Origin: Molossus alvarezi
Taxonomy: Eukaryota > Chordata > Mammalia > Chiroptera > Molossidae
Reading direction: 5' to 3'
NCBI GenBank assembly: GCA_037176705.1
Contig: CM073905.1
Span: 32,086,986-32,150,985 of the forward strand
DNA: 64,000 nt
Every line of letters starts with the position of its first letter. Position 1 is the first letter of the stretch. Shown here piece after piece: positions 31,535 through 42,084 of the stretch. Below the pieces are notes generated by a model. It did not search any database, was not told where the DNA came from, and saw only the letters and a list, made by a program, of their open reading frames with translations. Position numbers and translations under genes: made by a program.

Positions 31535-32435
31535 CCTAAAGGGTCTTGAACATCAGCAAATTTCTATTTTTTCTTCCTTAGAATATTCTTCTGGGCATGT
31601 AAAAGAAACACACTTTTTTTTTTTTGAAATCAGGGTGATCGGGGTGATATGCGCTAACAAACAATTCGCAAATCTCAGTGGGCTTAAAAGCAAACGGAGA
31701 GAAACACGTTTGCGTCTCTTTCCCTAATAGCGTGACCTAATAGTGATGAAATGTCCTAACAGCATTTATTGAGCCATCTGGCCTTCTCATTTATTTATTA
31801 ATTTGTCTATTTCCTTTATGTTAATACACAGTTTATACTTTTCTCACATCTGATGGTACAAACCCGCACACTCTGCCCTGCCCCGCAGATCCCGTGGCTA
31901 TTTTCATCCTTTTATTTGTGTGGCTTCAGGGGGTAAGAATTCTTTTCTCATATCGACAGAAAATCCAAGCAAAGAGTTACCGAGGATGAGGGGGTGCGGT
32001 GGGTTGGGGTTCCCTGGTGGCAGAACCAAAGCTGTGAAAAACATAGAATTTCGGGGGGCAGTCCCCACACTGTGGAGCAAGGGAAGGACTCAGGGTATGA
32101 GGACTCCCGGCAACTTCGAGGATGGCCCCTGGCCTTCCCTCGAGAATGGAAGACGCCAGGAGCACAATGAAGTCACTAGCGTCCCCTGATCCAGATGCTT
32201 GAAGGACTTTTTTGCCCCCGGGGGTGTTTAAACCCTCCCCTTGCAGGCGCCTCTGCCTCTGCCTGGAAAGATAGCACATCGCCAGCTTGACAGTGCCTTC
32301 TCCTTGGCAGGAAATGCCTTGGGATGAGAGGAGGCTGGGGGGGAATCGTGGGGGAACTCCAAGAGGGTGGGGCAGAGTCCGCGTGTGGGCAGTGGACCCC
32401 TCCCCCCACTCCTGCAGGTACCCGTGCTTCCGTCA
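31535..32435. other. Unique sequence, about 0.9 kb
   Basis: No gene recognised. 31740-31860 is AT-rich ('catttatttattaatttgtc'); the rest is GC-rich. Confidence 0.45.
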
Positions 32436-32439
32436 GGTG

Positions 32440-32600
32440 CGGGCGGAAGCGGTGGCTTCAGACTCAGGTCTGGGTCACATTCTGGTTCTACCACTTACTT
32501 GCTGTGTGACCTTGGTCAAGTGACTTAACCTCTCTGAGGCTCCCGTTTCCTCCTCCTCATACTCAGTGTACCAGCCCCACGTTTCTCGCTGTGTGTCTGG
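32440..32600 (+). mobile_element. MIR SINE
   Basis: Forward MIR head to centre, well preserved: 'ggttctaccacttacttgct', 'gtgtgaccttggtcaagtga', 'cttaacctctctgaggctcc'. Confidence 0.9.
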
Positions 32601-32881
32601 GAGGTGTGACTGGAACAGCGCCTCTGTCTGTCTCCTATCAGTGGTACGATCGCGATCACCGTAGTTGTTATCGGTGCCACAGCTGAGTGTCGTCACTGCC
32701 GTCTGTTCCCTTGCCCAGAGGTCCCTCCTCGTGGAGATGGCTGTGGGGGCAGTTTGGAGCCTCTGCCTGTGACCTGCCGGTTCTGCTGCAGCCCTGGCTC
32801 TCAGACCAGCCTGCACGGACCCCGCCGGCAGTTCCAACTTCCGTGCGCGGGGGCGCTGGGGGGCATCGGTCTGGTTTAGCG
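32601..32881. other. Unique sequence
   Basis: No gene or repeat recognised. Confidence 0.45.
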
Positions 32882-33340
32882 GCTGCGGTGGGCTGAGTAA
32901 TGGTGGCTTCTAAAAAGGCGTGTCCTCAGTGTCCCTCCCTCCCAGCTTGTGAATGGAACCTTATTTGGGAAAAGGGTCTTTGCAGATGTAAGTTAACTTA
33001 GGGATCTCTAGAGAGATCATCTTGGAGTACCTGGTGGGGATGAGAGGGGCTAAATCTGATGACAGGTGTCCTAAGAGCAAGGCGGGGTAGATTAGACAGG
33101 TCGAGGAGGACACAGAGACCCAGAGAAGGCCACGAGAGACAGAGGCAGAGATCCGAGAGTGGCAGCCACAAGCCAAGGCCGCCAGGGCCACCAGAGGCTG
33201 GAAGAGGCACCCAAGGTCCACCCAGGGCCCTCGGGGGACGCTCGGCCCAGCCAACACCTTGTGTTTGGACTCCTGGCCTCTGGAACTAAACGAATACATC
33301 CCTGTTGTTTGCAGCCACCTTGCTGGTGGCAAGCTGTGAC
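32882..33340 (+). mobile_element. MLT1 LTR (ERVL-MaLR)
   Basis: Nearly complete solo LTR: 'ggtgggctgagtaatggtgg', 'ggaaccttatttgggaaaag', 'ggtctttgcagatgtaagtt', 'gacaggtgtcctaagagcaa', 'agagtggcagccacaagcca', 'ggactcctggcctctggaac' and 'tgttgtttgcagccaccttg'. No internal retroviral sequence follows, so this is a recombined or orphan LTR. Confidence 0.88.
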
Positions 33341-34140
33341 ATCAGTCCCAGAACATGAACACGGTGGCTTCCCCAGGGCCGGCACTGCTCGTGGGAACTG
33401 GGAGACCAGGTTCTCAGCTCGGGTCTGTCCTGCAGGCCTGGGTGAGCCTGCGTAACCCCGGCTTCCTCTCCAGACACCGGGTCTTCACCCAGGAAGTGGG
33501 GGTTGGCTGGTTCACGGGTGGCAAGCCCCCCTAAATCCGCGTGTGCGAGTGGGTGATGGTGGGCGAGGGAGAAAGGTAACTGGATAAACCAGGAGGCCCT
33601 CACCCCTCTGAAGGGCTCCGCCATCACTCAGCTCCTGCAAATCGTTGCCAGACAGGAATGCCGGCCCGGCACGGCGAGAACTTCTTAGTTTCCAAGAGGA
33701 GAGAGAAACCAAGATGTCTACGTCTGCAACTGATTCCGAGTTCCTACGAGCCCGGCACGGGCCAAACAAAGCAATCCTGCAAGCCAGGAGCGACCTCTCA
33801 TCCGCCGATCTTCAAGGTCACCTCCGCCCCAGGGCTGTGATTCTCTCTCACGGGAACACCCGTGGGCGCCTGTCTCTGGCCAGCCCGGCACAGTAGACTG
33901 GCAGGAGGAGAGAAATGGTGGAGGGACAACTGGTGCCTCCACGCGGGGCCTGCCAGGACCCACCGGCAGAGCGAGACTTGGGTGTCGGTCCAGCAGCATC
34001 ACAGGCTTTTGTCTCCCCGCCTTGTCGAGCCGCAGGGTTTCAGGGAGCAGACCTGATTTTTATGTGCAAAGCTTAAGCCCACTAGTCAACCTGGGCTCCG
34101 TGGTGCCCCATAAATCATAGGCTGCTCTTATTATTAATAA
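33341..34140. other. Unique GC-rich sequence
   Basis: No gene recognised. Frames of up to 113 codons, no domain. It ends in an AATAAT-rich patch at 34125-34145. Confidence 0.4.
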
Positions 34141-34860
34141 TAAAAGCCAGCCGACGCTGCAGCGGTAAGGAGACGAGAGGCGTGGGAGGAGGCGAGGCCT
34201 GGGAGTCGAAGGCGCGTCTCACGCCCGTGAACAAGTGGTTTGCGAACTCCAGGGTTTCCAGGGGCGGGCTCGTGTTTCTTCCCACCCGGCACGTGGCCGT
34301 GAGCGCTTACCGTGTGCCCAGACCGGCGGGCGCGGGGGTACCAGCATGGCACACGCCGTCCGGCCGCCGCGGGCTTGAGTCTCCGGGAGGGGGTGGGCGA
34401 TCCGTAAGCAATTCCCCAGAGTGTGAGAAAGACATGAAGAGAGCCGGGTTTGTGGGCATCCGTGGAGGGGTCAAGGACGCGTTCCCAGCGGGACTGACTT
34501 TCGCTCCCACGAGAAGGACGGGCAGAGAGCCAGGGACGGAGCATGTGCGATGCGATGAGCCTCCCTGGGCGTCCATATTCCCACCTGCGAAACCAGAGGC
34601 CGCCCGGACCGCCTCTCCGGCCCCCGGGGGCGCGTGCATCGTGGGTGACAAACGGCAAAGGAGATGGATGGACACCGGACAGCACCCACCTGGCCATTGT
34701 CGGTCTGAATAACCCCATCAAGAGCAGCCCTGGACGCTGCTGAGGGGGCACGAGGCACGCCCAGCTGCAGGCCTCGTCCTCGTGGCCGTGGGCGGCACTG
34801 ACGCGCTCCTCGGGAAGTGCCCCGAGCCCTGGCGCCAGCCTGGAGGGTCCCCTGTCTAAG
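34141..34860. promoter_or_regulatory. CpG-island-like block without recognised gene
   Basis: Counting by eye gives about 68 CpG in 720 bp, with 32 in the first 300 bp (34141-34440), including 'ggccgccgcggg' and 'ggcgggcgcggg'. GC content is clearly above 60%. This meets the usual informal criteria for a CpG island. No TATA box, exon or known promoter was recognised; minus-strand frames of 205 and 198 codons cover part of it but resemble no protein. The middle overlaps a degenerate copy of the window's unnamed dispersed repeat. Confidence 0.5.
34290..34540 (+). mobile_element. Ancient dispersed repeat, copy 2 of 7, unnamed
   Basis: 'gagcgcttaccgtgtgccca' start, 'attccccagagtgtgagaaa' middle and 'gaggggtcaaggacgcgttc' follow the same order as the other copies. 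CpG-rich and diverged, so tentative. Confidence 0.4.
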
Positions 34861-34884
34861 GGTGATGGTCACAAAACGGTGATT

Positions 34885-35400
34885 GTCCACCGCCATGTGC
34901 CGAGCACGTGCTCCTCCCTCACACAGCAAACACGCAGCAAGTCCTGGCGCTGTGCCGGCTCCGGGGGGACGGAGAGACGGCGGTTGGCATGGAGCTCTGG
35001 TGAGCAGCAGACGGACCAGGAAGTGTTGGCAAGATGGGGCATGGTGAAATAAATACAGGGTGTTCATGCAGGAGGGAGAGGGAGAGGGAGAGGGAGAGGG
35101 AGGGAGACAGGGGGAGAGGGAGGGATAGAGGGGGGAGGGAGAGAGACTGAGAGACTAACCAAGGGTGGGACCTGGGGCTGTGCCCTCACAGATGACCTTG
35201 AGAAGTCGACTTCTGAGCAGAGATCTGAAGTCACCGAGACGTCAGTCGGGTAAGATCAGGGGAAGGACATTGCAGGCACAGGGAACAGCAGGTGCAAAGG
35301 TCCTGTGGTGGCGTGTTCAAGGAACAAGGCCGTGGGGTGGGGTTGAAGCTCACTGAGCAGGGGGACGTTGGAGAGGGCTCAGGGCCACGTGGAGGGTCTT
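34885..35400 (+). mobile_element. Ancient dispersed repeat, copy 3 of 7, unnamed
   Basis: 'ccgccatgtgccgagcacgt', 'ttggcatggagctctggtga', a GAGGGA tract, then 'gatgaccttgagaagtcgac', 'ctgagcagagatctgaagtc', 'aggaaca'-type segment near 35280 and 'gcaggtgcaaaggtcctgtg'. Good collinearity with copies at 43.2 and 50.0 kb. Confidence 0.65.
35070..35156. repeat. (GAGGGA)n purine tract
   Basis: GGAGAGGGAGAGGG-type repeats on the plus strand, nearly pure purine, expanded inside the dispersed repeat. Confidence 0.93.
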
Positions 35401-35676
35401 TCCTTCCCAGTGCCTGAGTGCCCCTGAGCGTGTCCCACGGGACTGCTGTACTCAGTTCTGCAGAGACCAGCTCGACTGCGGTCAGGGCAGCGGGGACACG
35501 CAGAGGGGCTGCCGGGAGCCTGTGGGTGTCCAGGCAGGAGCAGATGGTGGCCTGGCAGCAGTGCAGGTGGGACATGGGTCATTTTGGGGACACCTTTGGG
35601 GGTAAAGCTGGCACAAGTTGCTGATGGATTGGCCACAGGTAAACAGGGATCAAGGAGAAGGATCAAAAAACACTCC
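35401..35676. other. Unique sequence
   Basis: No gene recognised; may be the decayed end of the preceding dispersed repeat. Confidence 0.4.
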
Positions 35677-35874
35677 TGGCCCAGCCGGTGTGGCTCAGTG
35701 GTTGAGCATCGACCTGTGCACCACGAGGTCACCGGTTCGATTCCGTCAGGGCACATGCCCAGGTTGTGGGCCCGATCCCCAGTGGGGGGCATGCAGGAGG
35801 CGGCCATCGATGTTCTCTCTCTCTCTCCCTCCCTCCCTCTCTAGCACCAATAAAGAAAAATAAATAAATAAAAC
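35677..35874 (+). mobile_element. Ves SINE, classical type
   Basis: 'cccagccggtgtggctcagt', 'ggttcgattccgtcagggca' (B box region with one deletion), 'gatccccagtggggggcatg', a CT-rich segment, 'agcaccaataaag' and an A-rich tail. Perfect 10-bp duplication AAAACACTCC at 35667-35676 and 35875-35884, suggesting a young copy. Confidence 0.97.
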
Positions 35875-35919
35875 AAAACACTCCCGTATTTGGGCTTGCT
35901 TGAACCCCAATGGATTTTC

Positions 35920-36045
35920 CTCTTGAATCCCCACAGCTACCCTTTGAGATGGTCATTAGCGTCCCCATTTTATATCTGAGGAAACCAAGGCATCTCTAGA
36001 GGTCAGAACTGGAGCTCAAACCCAGGTCTGTCTGCCACCTGAGGC
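35920..36045 (-). mobile_element. MIR SINE
   Basis: Reverse MIR: 'ccccacagctaccctttgag', 'ccccattttatatctgagga', 'aaccaaggcatctctagagg', 'ctcaaacccaggtctgtctg'. Confidence 0.88.
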
Positions 36046-37229
36046 CACTTGGAATCCTCTCTGCTCAGTTTCCTCTCTCTCCGTGTCCAGGTCGCTCCGC
36101 TCCTTCCTCGGGGCCCAGCCAGCCACCCAGGGTCTGGCCCTTCCCCCTGCTCTGGGTGAGAGACCTGGCTGGGGCAGCTCCGTCGGGCAACCCCTGAAAT
36201 GTCAGCTCCTGTCAACCCTCCCGAGGCAGAGACCAGTAGGGCAGAAGCGCCTCTAGAACCTGCTCTGGGAGTGTGTCTCGCCCACTCTGAATGCCACCCT
36301 GCTCCCTGCACCCCTGCTCCTCCGACAGCTTCTAGCTTTCCACTGGTGACAGCTCCGATGATCTCCCGTGACAGGGGGAATATGCAGCCACAGGGATGCA
36401 GCTCCGTGCCCGGGAAATGTCACCTCCGATCGATGTCACCGTGGAGAGAGAAGCAATTAAGGCGCTAGCCAGTTCTTGGAGCTCTGGCTGCAGGCGCACG
36501 GTGACGTGGGGCGGGCGACGGGGAGGAAGGAGTAGGAGGGCGGCAGGGCACTCGGGCACAGGTGTCTGTCCAAGGAATGAATGACGACGGTAACGGGTGG
36601 TGGTGTGTGCCACCCAGACTCCCCGCTCTGAATGGAGAGGCCTAATGCTCCAGCTCCAGAGATGTTAGATGCTTGTTAGATGTCCCTGGCTCCCGGCCGA
36701 GTCCCTCCGCACGCAGGACCTGCCCTTGGCTGAAGCGAACCGCTTGCCCACTCTCCAGGGGAGCCTGCACTCAACAGCTGATGGATCGGGTGTGGAAAGA
36801 CCCGGCCCCTTTGCGTTGACCGAAACCGGCTCTGAGGGGCCATCCCAGCCGCCCGGCTCCCTGTAAGGTGACAGCCCTTTGTGATCACTGCATCACACCT
36901 CCGGTTCTCCCTCGGCCCAGCACACTTACTGGGCTCCCTGGGAGGTGTCCCTACAAGCAGGCCCGAAGGTGCAAGTCTCCGCTTCAGAGAACCCAGCCCA
37001 GCAGACAGGTTGCAGGCAGCCACCGTGTGGGCTCTTCGCCGTGCTCATCCCTCTGGCCACGTTCCTCGAGGGAGGCAGTCGGCTCAGTCGTGTTCCAGGG
37101 CTCGCTGTTTCCCTCCTGCCTGGAAGAACGGTTCCTAGCGGTCTGCCAGTCACTTCCCTTTCACACGGGTCTTTCCATCGCCCTGTCCTGTTCCCCTGAG
37201 AAGCACCATGTTCAAGGGTACAAGGTGGT
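36046..37229. other. Unique sequence, about 1.2 kb
   Basis: No gene recognised. GC-rich; frames of up to 157 codons overlap on both strands and show no domain. Confidence 0.4.
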
Positions 37230-37430
37230 CTCTGGAGTCAGGGGTAGACCTGGGATTTCCACGCCAGGTTTGCCGTTGAATCAGCTGGGGGACTCGAAGA
37301 CATGGTTTCCTCTCGCTGAGCCTCCGTTTCCCCATGTGTGACAGAAAGAGAATGATGTTGCCCTGAGATGCATGATTCAAGGATCACGTTTAACAGACAC
37401 GATCTAGGAGGGTGCTTGCTCTGCATTCTG
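37230..37430 (+). mobile_element. MIR SINE
   Basis: Forward MIR: 'ctctggagtcaggggtagac', 'gagcctccgtttccccatgt', 'gtgacagaaagagaatgatg', 'gaggatcacgtttaac'-like region. Confidence 0.82.
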
Positions 37431-39099
37431 CAAAATAAATCTTGAAAAACTTCTCGGCCCGGTTCCTCCGGGCCCCAGGATCACGGCCGCTACTTGGGCC
37501 TGATGATGTCGTTTCTCATCTACGCGGTGACGACTGCGGCTTCCTCCTGGCTTGGGGAGTAACGCTGCCCTGGCCTTGACCTTTAGAGGCAGGTCCAAGG
37601 CCCCCTCTTGACATTCCTGAGTTTAATTTACTCCCTTGGGTTTCTTGCAGCCAGACTCTTGGGACTTTATACCATCTTCTTCTAAAGTGGCACGGGTTTG
37701 GCACGGGATTGGCCATGATGTGTGAGCTCATGGCACCCCGGGCCGACCTGAGGACAATGAGAACAACGGTGCTTCGTATCGGGCCATCCCTGGGAAGGAC
37801 AGTGGCAACCAGAGGGAGCAGGGGCCGTTTGAAATGGCTATCGCTTCCCTATTTTACACCCCCACGCGGCCTGGAAACCCACGCCGGGCAGCGCGTCCGA
37901 GGAGTCCGCTCCCACCGGTGTTTGGCAACATTGGGCCTCTTTGGGCCAAGGGTTTAGTGCCGAGAGTAACTGTGATTTACACCCCTAACCCCTTTGGGTG
38001 CAAAATGGTTTTGATTAGTTGCATACCATGTTTATTAAGCTTCGCACAGGCAGGCTGGGGGCTTGGCTGGTCTGCTATAAAAGGGAGGGAGATTTACACG
38101 GCTCCCTGCGGGATTCATTTAATCTCTTGGGGATTTACTGACCTTCAATTAGAACTGTTAAGTACTGTTTACATGGTCCCTAATTCATACAAGACCAATG
38201 GAAGGTTGGATTTTGCTTTCATTAAGGACCCGTGAATCAAGAAAATAAGAAATAAAGTCTTTGCTAAGCAAGAGGTGATTTGGGGAAAATTAAAAAAGTT
38301 GGAAGCGAACGCCCTTAGAGGTGAAAGAAAACCTCACCTTGCCGTCCGTGCCAAAGAGCTGATGCGTTTGTGGGACGGGTTTGGAGACACTCACCTGATC
38401 TGCAATGATTTGCTCCAGGATTAGCTTCACAGTTTAGAAACTCTTACAGAGACCCGGGGAAGGAGGGATCCTTGAATTCTTTTCTGCTGTTCAAAAACCC
38501 GGATGCCCTTTTATTTACGGGAGGAAGAGTGGGATGCATCCCTTTCAGGGGCCAACTGTGCACACAGATTGCCTTCAGCTGTGCCCTCAAACTGCGGCCC
38601 CTGGCCTCCCGCCGGGTCTACCTAAGATACCAGGGCTGCCTGAAACCAAGAAACATCATCTACGTACATTATGCGGGTATTTTTTGGGGGTGGGGCACAC
38701 ACTTTAAAAGATATTGGGGGGAAACAGGACAGTATTGGATCAGATGCCCACAGGGGGCAGGCAGGTGTGGGAACGAGTAAATTAGCCCACCGGGCACGAG
38801 TTGGGTAGAGTGAAGAACTGACCTTCTGTCTGTGGAGACACCTGCTGTCGTCCGCAGGCTCAGCGAATGTGGCTGGTGTCCCCCCTTTCTCCTGGCTCTG
38901 GGCCTCGCTCCTGAAGGAGAGCCACATGCAGGTCACTCAGGGCGACGGCCTCAGGCAGGAGAAGGGACTTGACGCCCTTTGACATGTCCCGGGCATCGCT
39001 TCCCATTCCTGCCGTGGAAAGGAACTCATGAGCTATACCAGCCCAGGAAGGGTTTTGCGAAACAAATCCAGCCAACGACAATGTCGCTTATGCGGTGTT
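37431..39099. other. Unique sequence, about 1.7 kb
   Basis: No gene or repeat recognised over 1.7 kb, the longest clean stretch on this side of the window. 37970-38260 is AT-rich with homeobox-type motifs and a TATA-like element at 38076; see the separate entry. Confidence 0.45.
38076..38083 (+). promoter_or_regulatory. TATA-box-like motif
   Basis: 'gctataaaagggaggg' is a strong match to a TATA box with a G-rich 3' flank, as in many core promoters. A start site would be expected near 38106. No exon, initiator or splice site is recognised downstream, so this may be a chance match inside a conserved non-coding element. Confidence 0.25.
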
Positions 39100-39265
39100 A
39101 CTGAATACCCCCAATTGTCCTGCGTGGGAGCTATGAGGATCCTGTGCGACAGCTGGGGAAACCGAGGCTCAGCAAGGTGATGACCTGCTCAGTCACAGCC
39201 AGGACGTGGCAGATGGAGCCCCACCCTCAATCTCATGACCCAGAGCCTGTGTCCTCGTCATAAAA
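39100..39265 (-). mobile_element. MIR SINE
   Basis: Reverse MIR: 'gagctatgaggatcctgtgc', 'gctggggaaaccgaggctca', 'gtcacagccaggacgtggca', 'gacccagagcctgtg'. Confidence 0.82.
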
Positions 39266-39640
39266 CATCAGGCCAAGACCGCTCTCTCCTGTGGAGTGAA
39301 GTGTTCCCCCGAAGCGAGGAGTTTGGGGAGCAGTGATAGAGAAGGGGCCCGACAAGCACTACAGCTTTGTCCACATTCCCAGACCCACTGGGGAGGCTGC
39401 ACGAGGCTCCACTCACTTCCCAGTAGACAGAAGACTCGCAGCCTCAGTGGAAATGACCGGGTGACTCAACACCCACTTCGGTGATGAGCTGATGAACTGT
39501 CCAGATAACGGGGGGCGGGGGGGACAGCTGATGGAAACCCTCTCACACCTGTACCTCCGCGGCTTCAGGTCTGTCTCAGGAAGTGAGACCGGTAGACCTT
39601 GGGAGGGGCCTGTTTTTTCCTGCCAGAAAGGATGCAGAGG
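39266..39640. other. Unique sequence before minisatellite
   Basis: No gene recognised. A 245-codon minus-strand frame (39413-40150) begins within the array and runs out through this stretch; see the minisatellite entry. Confidence 0.4.
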
Positions 39641-40112
39641 AGATCTACCTGAGGGGGGGGGAGGGGGGAGGAGAAGGGGGCGGAGGAGACCCACCTGAGG
39701 GGGGGGGAGGAGAAGGGGGCGGAGGAGACCTACCTGAGCGGGGGGAGGGGAAGGGGGCGGAGGAGACCCACCTGAGGGGGGGGGGGAGGAGAAGGGGGCG
39801 GAGGAGACCCACCTGAGGGGGGGGGACCCACCTGAGCGAGGGGAGGAGAAGGGGGCGGAGGAGACCCACCTGAGTGGGGGGAGGGGAAGGGGGCGGAGGA
39901 GACCCACCTGAGGGGGGGGAGGAGAAGGGGTCAGAGGAGACCCACCTGAGGCGGGAGAGGAGAAGGGGGCAGAGGAGACCCACCTGAGCGGGGGGGGGGG
40001 GGGGGGGGGGGGAGACCCACCTGAGTGGGGGGAGGAGAAGGGGGCGGAGACCCACCTGAGTGGGGGGAGGAGAAGGGGGCGGAGGAGACCTACCTGAGCG
40101 GGGGGAGGGGAA
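39640..40112. repeat. 38-bp G-rich minisatellite, 13 units
   Basis: The marker ACCTGAG starts at 39647, 39693, 39732, 39770, 39811, 39830, 39868, 39906, 39944, 39982, 40019, 40054 and 40092. Modal spacing is 38 bp, with one 19-bp half unit. Each unit is 'gagacccacctgag' followed by a G run, GGAGAAGG and GGGGCGGAG. Ten units carry CACCTG (an E-box) and three have TACCTG. On the minus strand the unit reads as a pyrimidine tract followed by CAGGTGGGT. Open minus-strand Pro-rich frames (245 and 136 codons) reflect the repeat. A 23-G run lies at 39990-40012. Confidence 0.95.
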
Positions 40113-40374
40113 GGCTTGCCAACCTCAGTGATCAGACGGTTCCTCATCAACCCTGGATGATGACAATGTGGTATGTGGCCATGGGAGATAAGGCAGCTAT
40201 ATTACAGGCAATTGAGTGCTCTTTACGACTGTTTTTTGATTCTCAGGAGAAGGTGCGGTTTTCCTTGGTAGGTTTTTAACATCTTACACTGTCGACAAAT
40301 TCCTCATGTTCAAAGTCCTCCTAGAACTTGTCTAATTTTACATACATCGGGTGGTCTGTGGCACAGGGTGTCCA
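40113..40374. other. Unique sequence
   Basis: No gene or repeat recognised. Confidence 0.45.
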
Positions 40375-40475
40375 GCATGAGCTTTAGACTGAGCAATGGG
40401 TGTGGATCCTGCCCAGCACTCGCTACCTGTGACATCTAGACTCCGGGCCCATCACTCGACTTTCATTGTTCAAGT
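40375..40475 (+). mobile_element. Possible MIR fragment
   Basis: 'agctttagactgagcaatgg' and 'gctacctgtgacatctagac' resemble the MIR head and centre. Weak. Confidence 0.45.
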
Positions 40476-41205
40476 TTCACGCTGACAGCGAGGATGAGCA
40501 CCGTGGTGACTGTGCAGGGTTGGGGGAGGCGGGGCCAGGCTGCAGCCGTGACCCATCTGGTCTATTTCTTCTTCATGCTGCAGTGTTCTTTGCACCCCAG
40601 CAGGGTCCTCTTTCCTGACCTCCTCAGCCTTAGCCTAACAGTAACCAAAGAATATTCACAAAACAGAAGCGAATTTCAAGACACGTTGGAGGAGTGAGTT
40701 AGATCAACACCTGCTTGGTTGACCTGATCGTGAGTTTAGCTCATTTCCAGATCACTCTAAATGGGATTTGTGAGGTCTAACTTCAGTGGATTCAGATTTG
40801 AGAGTGGGTCATTCCCCTACTCCGCCAAGCAACTGGGATTTGAGCACCAGAAGTTCCTGAAGGAACTGCTTCCGGGAAGTACGGAGAGGGAAGTGAGAAA
40901 ATGAGAAAGGAAGGGAAGCTGGGGCTCAATCCCAACAGCGACCAAAGCCCCACCGATGGGAGCGGCCCTTCCACGGAGGAGAGGTCATGCCCGGCGACGA
41001 GGTGCTCCAGCCAGGCAGTAGGAGGCATACTTTTCTCCTACACTCAACTGTTCGGAATTAGTGACTCGGCTCAACCCAGATGCAGGAGACACAGGGACGT
41101 GATTTCCCGAGGGCAGGAGAACCAGGCGTGTGGCTGGACAGCGCTGTCACAGGCTGTGTGCAATGCAATGACAGTGTTTGCAGGGCATATGGTGTAGACA
41201 GTAGC
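40476..41205. other. Unique sequence
   Basis: No gene or repeat recognised. Confidence 0.45.
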
Positions 41206-41210
41206 ATCCC

Positions 41211-41494
41211 CGGGCCAGTTTGGCCCAGCGCTTAGAGCGTCATCCTGCAGACTGAAGGGTCTCAGGTTTGATTCCCAGTCAAGGGCATGTACCTGGGTTG
41301 CAGGTTCGATCCCCGGCACTGGTTGGGGTCTGGTTGGGGTTGTATGGGAGGCAACCAGTTGATGTGTCTCTCTCACACCAGTGTCTCCCCCCCCCCCCAC
41401 ACACACACACTCCCTTCCTTCCACTCTATCTTAAAAAAAAAAAATCAATGGAAAAATATCCTTGGGTGAGGTAAGGATTAACAACAACAACAAT
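41211..41494 (+). mobile_element. Ves SINE, double B-box type
   Basis: 'cgggccagtttggcccagcg', two B-box segments ('ctcaggtttgattcccagtc' and 'tgcaggttcgatccccggca'), a local GGTTGGGGT duplication, a C run at 41388-41398 with CA units, 'tcaatggaaaaatatccttg' and a (CAA)n tail at 41480-41494. Confidence 0.94.
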
Positions 41495-41618
41495 GTTTAA
41501 AAAGAAAGAAAGTGGCACAGAGTGACTACATCGTGGGTGCTGGCTGCCCTTTACCTGTGACGATGTGGCCCCGCTGGATCCCGGGCAAGGGCAGGGGGAC
41601 CTTGCTCACCTCTGAGAA
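41495..41618. other. Unique sequence
   Basis: Short spacer, nothing recognised. Confidence 0.5.
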
Positions 41619-41809
41619 TGCCGACACTTAGCGAATGCTGTCCACGTGCTGGGCTGCTGGCCAATGGCCCGCTCTCGGCACCCTCACGGGGCAGGTCACC
41701 ACTTTTGATCCTCTTCTACAGCTGGGGAAACCAGGTCTTTGTGGGATTACGTGAGCTGCTCGGCTCAGACGGCAAGTGAGTGGCAGCGTGAGGATTTAAA
41801 CCTGTGCCC
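41619..41809 (-). mobile_element. MIR SINE
   Basis: Reverse MIR: 'cgacacttagcgaatgctgt', 'cttctacagctggggaaacc', 'ggcaagtgagtggcagcgtg', 'aggatttaaacctgtgccc'. Its head end served as the target of the adjacent Ves. Confidence 0.85.
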
Positions 41810-42071
41810 ATGCCCTGGCCGGTTTGGCTCAGCGGTTAGAGTGCTGGCCCGCAGACCAGAGAGACCCGGGTTCAGTTCCCGCTAAGGGCACGTGCCTCGG
41901 TTGCAGTTTGTCCCCGGCCCCGGTTGGGGTCGTGTGGGTGGCAGCCAGTCGATGTCTCTCTCACGTTGATGTTTCTCTCTCTCCATTCCTCCCTCTCTCC
42001 CTCCCACTCTATCTGAAGATCAATGCAAAAAAATGTCCGGGTGAGGATACAAAAAAAATTTTTTTTCTTTC
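41810..42071 (+). mobile_element. Ves SINE, long type
   Basis: 'tgccctggccggtttggctc', 'gggttcagttcccgctaagg', 'ccggccccggttggggtcgt', 'tctctctcacgttgatgttt', 'atctgaagatcaatgc', 'gggtgaggatac'. A 13-bp duplication with one mismatch, TAAACCTGTGCCC (41797-41809) and TAAACGTGTGCCC (42072-42084). Confidence 0.97.
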
Positions 42072-42084
42072 TAAACGTGTGCCC

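Noticed and set aside
34134..34751. 205-codon minus-strand frame across the CpG block as a first coding exon
   Set aside because: No recognisable domain, weak start context, and another 198-codon frame overlaps it in a different register. Open frames are expected in CpG-rich DNA.
39640..40112. Regularly spaced repeats suggesting a CRISPR array
   Set aside because: The 'spacers' are also repeats of each other, the units are G-rich tandem repeats, and the genome is mammalian. Same reasoning for 5.2 kb and 47.7 kb.
39413..40150. 245-codon Pro/Ser-rich minus-strand frame
   Set aside because: Produced by the 38-bp minisatellite. The unit length is not a multiple of three, so the protein repeat is out of register, and there is no known domain.
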